Shown: piece after piece, positions 14,814 through 18,583 of the stretch | Position numbering within the stretch: the stretch's first letter is position 1 | How the letters are laid out: every line of letters starts with the position of its first letter | Source of the DNA: Collinsella sp. | Lineage (GTDB): Bacteria; Actinomycetota; Coriobacteriia; Coriobacteriales; Coriobacteriaceae | Reading direction: 5' to 3' | NCBI GenBank assembly: GCA_019414445.1 | Contig: DXMA01000013.1 | Span: forward strand, 1 to 18,583 | DNA: 18,583 bases | Notes under the pieces: model-generated | What the model was told of the DNA's origin: nothing | The model's database searches: none | The model's input: only the letters and a program-made list of their open reading frames with translations | Translations under genes and position numbers: made by a program

Positions 14814-16914
14814 CGATGAGGAAAAAGACCAGGTACGCGCTGCGTCCGACTTAGTCGCCATCGTGCAGGAAACGGTTGAGCTCAAGCCCCGCGGTCATGA
14901 GTTTTGGGGTTGCTGCCCTTTTCATGGCGAAAAGACTCCGTCCTTCCACATTATTCCCGCCACGCAGGTGTGGCATTGCTTTGGCTGCGGCGAGGGTGGC
15001 GACGTCTTCACCTATATCATGAAGCGCGAGAACCTGAGCTTTCCCGAGTCAATCCGTTATTTGGCCGATCGCGCGGGTATTGAGCTGCACGACACCGGAG
15101 ACCGCCGCGAGCGCGGTACCAAGCGTGCCCGCATCTACGATCTGTGCGCCGAGACCGCCCAGTTCTATCACACCATGCTTATGCGCGGTAAGGACGGCCG
15201 TCCGCGCGAGTACTTTGCCAGCCGCGGCATGGGTGGCGACGTCTGCCGCCGCTACTGCCTGGGCTTTGCGCCTGGCCGCAACGCGCTGGTGTCGCACCTG
15301 TCCCAGGCGGGTTTTACCCCGCAGGAGATGATCGATGCCAACGTTGCCGTGAGCCGCGGGCGCGGGCAGCTTGCCGACCGCTTCTACGACCGCGTGATGT
15401 TCCCCATTTTTGATGAGCAGGGTCACAACATCGCCTTTGGCGGTCGCATCATGGGAGACGGCCAACCCAAGTACCTCAACACCGCCGAGACGAGCGTGTT
15501 TCATAAAAAGCGAAACCTCTACGGCTTTAATTGGGCCAAGGAGTTTATCGTCGCGCAGGATACCGCCATCGTGGTAGAGGGCTATACCGACTGCATCGCC
15601 TGTTGGGAGGCGGGGATTAAAAACGTCGTCGCCACGCTGGGCACCGCGCTCACGGAGCATCACGTCAAGACGCTCACCCGCTTTGCCAAGCGCATCGTGT
15701 ATATGTTTGACGGCGATGCCGCCGGTCAAAAGGCCGCTCGCCGTGCGATTCAGTTTATCGAGCAGGATTCTATGGACCTGCGCTGCGTGGTGCTGCCCGA
15801 CGGTAACGATCCCATGGAGTTCATCACGGCGCACGGCGGAGGGGAGCTGCAGAAACGCATTGACGCCGCCGAGCCGCTCATGGACTTCGTGTACCGTTCG
15901 CTGCAGGAGTCGAGCGACATCTCCACGCCGGGCGGTCGCGCCAAGGCGCTGGAGGATGCGCTGACGCTTATCTATCCGCTGCGCGACAGCTATATGATCG
16001 ACACGTACTTTATTCAAATTGCCGACCTGTTGGGTTTGGATCTGGAGACAGTGCGTGCGAGCTCGGGCCGTGTGTTTCGCGATGTCGCCAAGCGCGAGGA
16101 TGCGGAACGACGTCGTGAGCAGAACTATGAGCGCCAGCGGGCACAGGCTGAGCGCTCTGGTAGCGCGGGCGGTCGGACGTCTGGTTCGCAGGGGGCATCT
16201 AGCGGTGCTTGGGCATCGGGCGCGACGCCGCCGGTGTCCGCGCCGGTCGAAGAAGAGCCGTATGACTACGTCCCGCTCGATGCCTACGGCGCCGCGCCCG
16301 TGGAGGTCGTCGACGACCTGCCGCCGATCGACGCGCCTGATGGTATGGGTGCTGTACCTGCGACTGATGGTTCGGGTGCTCCGGCTGCGGCGGCGCCGAT
16401 GGTTCTTACTGATCTTGAGCGTAAGTCCTTGGCAGGGGAGCGTGAGCTGCTGACCATGCTCACGAGCTACCCCGACCTGTTCCGCACGTATGCCGACCGC
16501 ATCTGCTCTATCGAGTGGGTTGACCCGCGTCACGAGTCCATCGCATGGGCCGTTCTGGCAACGCCGCCGGGAACCGATCCTGCAGCCTGCATGGATGCGG
16601 CGCGCTCGGTGTGTCCCGAGGCGGCAACGCTTGTGAGTGCCGGGCGCATCTCGGCGACGAGCAAGCACCCCACCGAGACGAACATCGTGTTTATGCTCGA
16701 TACGCTCGAGCTCTACACCATCAAGCGCCGTATGCGTGCCGCACAGGCCAAGCTGCGCCAGGACCGTTCGCTCGACGATGAGGCCCGTCGCGCGCTGACC
16801 GTGCAGGCCGCGCAGGATTCACAGCGTCAACGCGAGCTGCAAAAGTCGATCGGCGGCGTGGCGGACCCGTTCCGTTTGATCGGCCTGGAGGCCGCGGGCA
16901 CCGAACAAGCCTAG
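14806..16914 (+). CDS. dnaG: DNA primase DnaG
   Basis: This protein of 702 residues makes RNA primers at the replication fork with the replicative helicase. Numbered from the GTG at 14806, the CHC2 zinc site is C37-P-F-H40 with C58 and C61. The Toprim catalytic core has E258 (VVEGYTD) and D302-G-D304 (MFDGDAAGQ), and the RNAP-like basic region RFYDRVMFPI lies before it. A low-complexity Gly/Ser/Ala/Pro and acidic linker (about 428-533) separates this from the C-terminal helicase-interacting domain. I prefer the GTG at 14806, because the G-run AGGGGG (14791-14796) is then 9 nt upstream; the GTG at 14800 leaves only 3 nt. With that start the gene overlaps ribF by 8 bp. Confidence 0.96.
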   Translation: MISDEEKDQVRAASDLVAIVQETVELKPRGHEFWGCCPFHGEKTPSFHIIPATQVWHCFGCGEGGDVFTYIMKRENLSFPESIRYLADRAGIELHDTGDRRERGTKRARIYDLCAETAQFYHTMLMRGKDGRPREYFASRGMGGDVCRRYCLGFAPGRNALVSHLSQAGFTPQEMIDANVAVSRGRGQLADRFYDRVMFPIFDEQGHNIAFGGRIMGDGQPKYLNTAETSVFHKKRNLYGFNWAKEFIVAQDTAIVVEGYTDCIACWEAGIKNVVATLGTALTEHHVKTLTRFAKRIVYMFDGDAAGQKAARRAIQFIEQDSMDLRCVVLPDGNDPMEFITAHGGGELQKRIDAAEPLMDFVYRSLQESSDISTPGGRAKALEDALTLIYPLRDSYMIDTYFIQIADLLGLDLETVRASSGRVFRDVAKREDAERRREQNYERQRAQAERSGSAGGRTSGSQGASSGAWASGATPPVSAPVEEEPYDYVPLDAYGAAPVEVVDDLPPIDAPDGMGAVPATDGSGAPAAAAPMVLTDLERKSLAGERELLTMLTSYPDLFRTYADRICSIEWVDPRHESIAWAVLATPPGTDPAACMDAARSVCPEAATLVSAGRISATSKHPTETNIVFMLDTLELYTIKRRMRAAQAKLRQDRSLDDEARRALTVQAAQDSQRQRELQKSIGGVADPFRLIGLEAAGTEQA

Positions 16915-16983
16915 ATGTTGTGGTCAACCAGCGTATTCTCGCCTATATCCTGTCCTCTTTTTGGGTATAGACGTCGATGTGTG

Positions 16984-16992
16984 TGCTAAAGT
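16984..16992 (+). promoter_or_regulatory. Possible extended -10 promoter for rpoD
   Basis: TGCTAAAGT is an extended -10 element (hexamer TAAAGT, 16987-16992) in the 110-nt spacer between dnaG and rpoD. The nearest -35-like hexamer, TTGGGT (16961-16966), is 20 nt away, which is too far for a standard promoter. An imperfect dyad CTATATCC/GGGTATAG (16943-16950, 16963-16970) lies just upstream and could be an operator. No terminator is seen after dnaG, so read-through from the upstream operon is possible as well. Confidence 0.4.
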
Positions 16993-17024
16993 ATTGAGTC
17001 CTGTGGACTATGAAGGGAGAATCT

Positions 17025-18374
17025 GTGCCAAAAAAGACTGAGAGCACGGGTACTGGGCTGGAATCCTACGTTGCAAAGCTCATGGGCAACGGCTCAAACA
17101 GGACTTCGGTAACCGAGGACGAGATTCAGGTCGCCCTGAAGGATATCGATGTTTCTGACGAGCAGCTCACCGCGGTGTATTCCGCGCTGCGCAACAGCGG
17201 CATCCAGATTATCTCCGCGAGCGGTAACGACGACGCCCCCATGGACGTCGACGATGACGATAACGATACCGATACCGACGATTTCGATGACGACGACGAG
17301 CACGATTCCGGCTCGCTCGACGATCACGAGCTCAAGATGGCCCGTCAGGCCGATGCCGAGATGGGTTCTTCCAAGAGCAAGAAGAAGCGCACCGTGCGCA
17401 CGTCCCGTTCACGCTCGCGCGTGCGTGGCATCGATGCCTCCACGGTGATGCTGACCGGCGATCCTGTTCGTATGTACCTCAAGGAGATCGGCAAGGTCGA
17501 CCTGCTGACCGCCTCCGAAGAGGTCGATCTGGCCATGAAGATCGAGGCCGGTCTTGAGGCCACCGAGAAGCTCGAGGCCGCCGATGCCGGTGAGCTCGAG
17601 CTCACGCGTGCCGAGATGCGTCGTCTTACGCGCATTGAGAACGTCGGCCTCGAAGCTAAGCAGGCACTCATCAGCGCAAACCTGCGTCTGGTCGTCTCCA
17701 TCGCCAAGCGCTATGTCGGCCGCGGCATGCTGTTCCTTGACCTGATCCAGGAGGGTAACCTCGGTCTGATTCGCGCCGTCGAGAAGTTCGACTACCAGAA
17801 GGGCTTCAAGTTCTCCACGTACGCCACGTGGTGGATCCGTCAGGCCATTACGCGCGCTATCGCCGACCAGGCCCGTACCATCCGTATTCCCGTGCATATG
17901 GTCGAGACTATCAACAAGCTCGTCCGCGTGCAGCGCCAGCTCCTTCAGGACCTGGGTCGCGACCCGACCCCCGAGGAGATCGGTGCCGAGATGGACATGA
18001 GCGCCGACCGCGTCCGCGAGATCCAGAAGATCTCGCAGGAGCCCGTGTCGCTTGAGACCCCCATCGGCGAGGAAGAGGATTCCCAGCTGGGCGATTTTAT
18101 CGAGGACTCCCAGGCTATCGTTCCGCCCGATGCCGCCAGCTTCTCCATGCTGCAGGAGCAGCTCACTCAGGTGCTCGACTCGCTTTCCGATCGTGAGCGC
18201 AAGGTTATCGAGCTGCGCTTTGGCCTTGTCGACGGGCATCCCCGCACGCTCGAGGAAGTCGGCCGCGAGTTTGGCGTCACGCGCGAGCGTATCCGCCAGA
18301 TCGAGTCCAAGACCTTGGCCAAGCTCCGCCACCCGAGCCGTTCGAGCAAGCTAAAGGACTATATCGAAAGCTAG
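17025..18374 (+). CDS. rpoD: RNA polymerase primary sigma factor (RpoD/SigA)
   Basis: This 449-residue group 1 sigma factor directs RNA polymerase to housekeeping promoters. Region 1.1-like sequence (about 10-65) is followed by a strongly acidic segment (about 69-95, mostly Asp) and a basic one (KSKKKR..SRSRSRVR, about 117-134). Region 1.2 starts at DPVRMYLKEIG. Regions 2.1-2.4 include NLRLVVSIAKRYVGRGM, FLDLIQEGNLGLI and the -10-binding helix FSTYATWWIRQAITRAI. Region 3 and region 4 (LSDRERKVIELRFGL, TLEEVGREFGVTRERIRQIE) complete it. The GTG at 17025 is the chosen start because AAGGGAG (17013-17019) is 5 nt upstream; the ATG at 17010 lacks a site and would swallow that signal. Adjacency to dnaG echoes macromolecular-synthesis operons. 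Confidence 0.97.
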   Translation: MPKKTESTGTGLESYVAKLMGNGSNRTSVTEDEIQVALKDIDVSDEQLTAVYSALRNSGIQIISASGNDDAPMDVDDDDNDTDTDDFDDDDEHDSGSLDDHELKMARQADAEMGSSKSKKKRTVRTSRSRSRVRGIDASTVMLTGDPVRMYLKEIGKVDLLTASEEVDLAMKIEAGLEATEKLEAADAGELELTRAEMRRLTRIENVGLEAKQALISANLRLVVSIAKRYVGRGMLFLDLIQEGNLGLIRAVEKFDYQKGFKFSTYATWWIRQAITRAIADQARTIRIPVHMVETINKLVRVQRQLLQDLGRDPTPEEIGAEMDMSADRVREIQKISQEPVSLETPIGEEEDSQLGDFIEDSQAIVPPDAASFSMLQEQLTQVLDSLSDRERKVIELRFGLVDGHPRTLEEVGREFGVTRERIRQIESKTLAKLRHPSRSSKLKDYIES

Positions 18375-18385
18375 TCAAGCAAGAG

Positions 18386-18418
18386 GCGCCCTCAAGCACA
18401 TTCGCTTGGGGGCGCTTT
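18386..18418 (+). terminator. Intrinsic terminator after rpoD
   Basis: GCGCCCTCAAGC (18386-18397) pairs with GCTTGGGGGCGC (18404-18415), with one wobble, around the loop ACATTC, followed by a short TTT. The T-run is short, but the 12-bp stem sits 12 nt after the rpoD stop codon. Confidence 0.75.
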
Positions 18419-18422
18419 CATG

Positions 18423-18478
18423 TAGTCATTGGGGACGTTCTTGAATGACTAGTCGTTTAAGAACGTCCCCAATGACTA
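18423..18478. repeat. REP-like 56-nt palindrome
   Basis: The arms 18423-18448 and 18453-18478 pair over 26 bp, the outer 20 perfectly (TAGTCATTGGGGACGTTCTT with its exact complement) and the inner six with two G-T wobbles, around the loop CTAG. ATGACTAG occurs twice in direct orientation (18445-18452, 18472-18479). It lies between the rpoD terminator and the tRNA promoter and overlaps no gene. The GGGGACGTTCTT core resembles repeats I remember beside REP-associated tyrosine transposases in several bacteria; no such transposase is in this window. Confidence 0.75.
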
Positions 18479-18504
18479 GGGCGGAAAATTTCTTAAAAAA
18501 GTTC

Positions 18505-18532
18505 TTGCCCTGAGCTGATTCGTCCGTATAAT
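18505..18532 (+). promoter_or_regulatory. Promoter of the tRNA gene
   Basis: TTGCCC (18505-18510) and the perfect -10 hexamer TATAAT (18527-18532) are separated by 16 nt. Transcription would begin near 18539, about 24 nt before the tRNA 5' end, which fits a strong stable-RNA promoter. Confidence 0.82.
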
Positions 18533-18562
18533 AAACTTCGTTGCTTGAGAGCACGCACCTAT

Positions 18563-18583
18563 TCCTCGGTAGCTCAATGGTAG
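18563..18583 (+). tRNA. 5' part of a tRNA gene, probably tRNA-Asn (truncated by the window edge)
   Basis: The last 21 bases read as a 7-nt acceptor arm (TCCTCGG), TA, a D-stem start (GCTC) and a D-loop with GG (AATGGTAG). The TCCTC-type acceptor start resembles bacterial tRNA-Asn, but the anticodon lies outside the window, so the identity is a guess. The consensus promoter upstream supports a real tRNA gene. Confidence 0.75.

Noticed and set aside
1..18583. CRISPR arrays, phage genes, IS transposases, toxin-antitoxin or defence genes
   Set aside because: No regularly spaced direct repeats, transposase motifs or small paired ORFs were found. The window is mostly conserved core genes with tight spacing.

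Overview
The window reads as a chromosomal segment from an actinobacterium of the class Coriobacteriia, most likely Collinsella or a close relative. That placement is inferred from GC-rich coding bias, the pairing of a sugar PTS permease with an actinobacterial-type rimP-nusA-infB / rbfA-nrnA-truB-ribF / dnaG-rpoD gene order, and the style of the proteins. No rRNA or other decisive marker is present. All recognised genes lie on the + strand.

Left part (1-3.86 kb): a small accessory carbohydrate locus. An RpiR-family regulator (124-885) is followed by an enolase-superfamily acid-sugar dehydratase of the mannonate dehydratase/RspA subgroup (1064-2269) and a PTS EIIBC permease of the glucose/sucrose superfamily (2318-3712). 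An intrinsic terminator closes the locus at 3817-3860. The 886-1063 gap holds three consecutive inverted repeats that are good candidates for operators. The real substrate is not evident: a PTS delivers a phosphorylated sugar, while this dehydratase subgroup acts on unphosphorylated aldonic acids.

Middle part (3.86-6.67 kb): leuS with its own leader. The leader contains a 119-nt, nearly perfect long inverted repeat between a probable extended -10 promoter and the leuS ribosome binding site. It carries no T-box signature. leuS ends at a clear terminator.

Right part (6.7-16.9 kb): a long translation/transcription operon. A textbook promoter (TTGCAC-N17-TATAGT) is followed by an intrinsic terminator inside the leader (probable attenuator), then rimP, nusA, infB, rbfA, nrnA, truB, ribF and dnaG. 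Most genes overlap or are separated by only a few bases from rbfA on. NusA carries a small Cys/Cys/Cys/His zinc-finger-like C-terminal tail, and the ylxR gene often found between nusA and infB is absent.

End (16.9-18.58 kb): rpoD, encoding the primary sigma factor, with its own probable promoter and terminator. After it come a 56-nt REP-like perfect-stem palindrome, a consensus promoter and the first 21 bases of a tRNA gene (probably tRNA-Asn) cut by the window edge.

No phage, CRISPR, IS transposase or defence genes were seen. The most interesting items are the leuS leader palindrome, the NusA zinc-finger tail, the attenuator ahead of rimP, the REP-like palindrome near rpoD, and the unusual PTS/dehydratase pairing.
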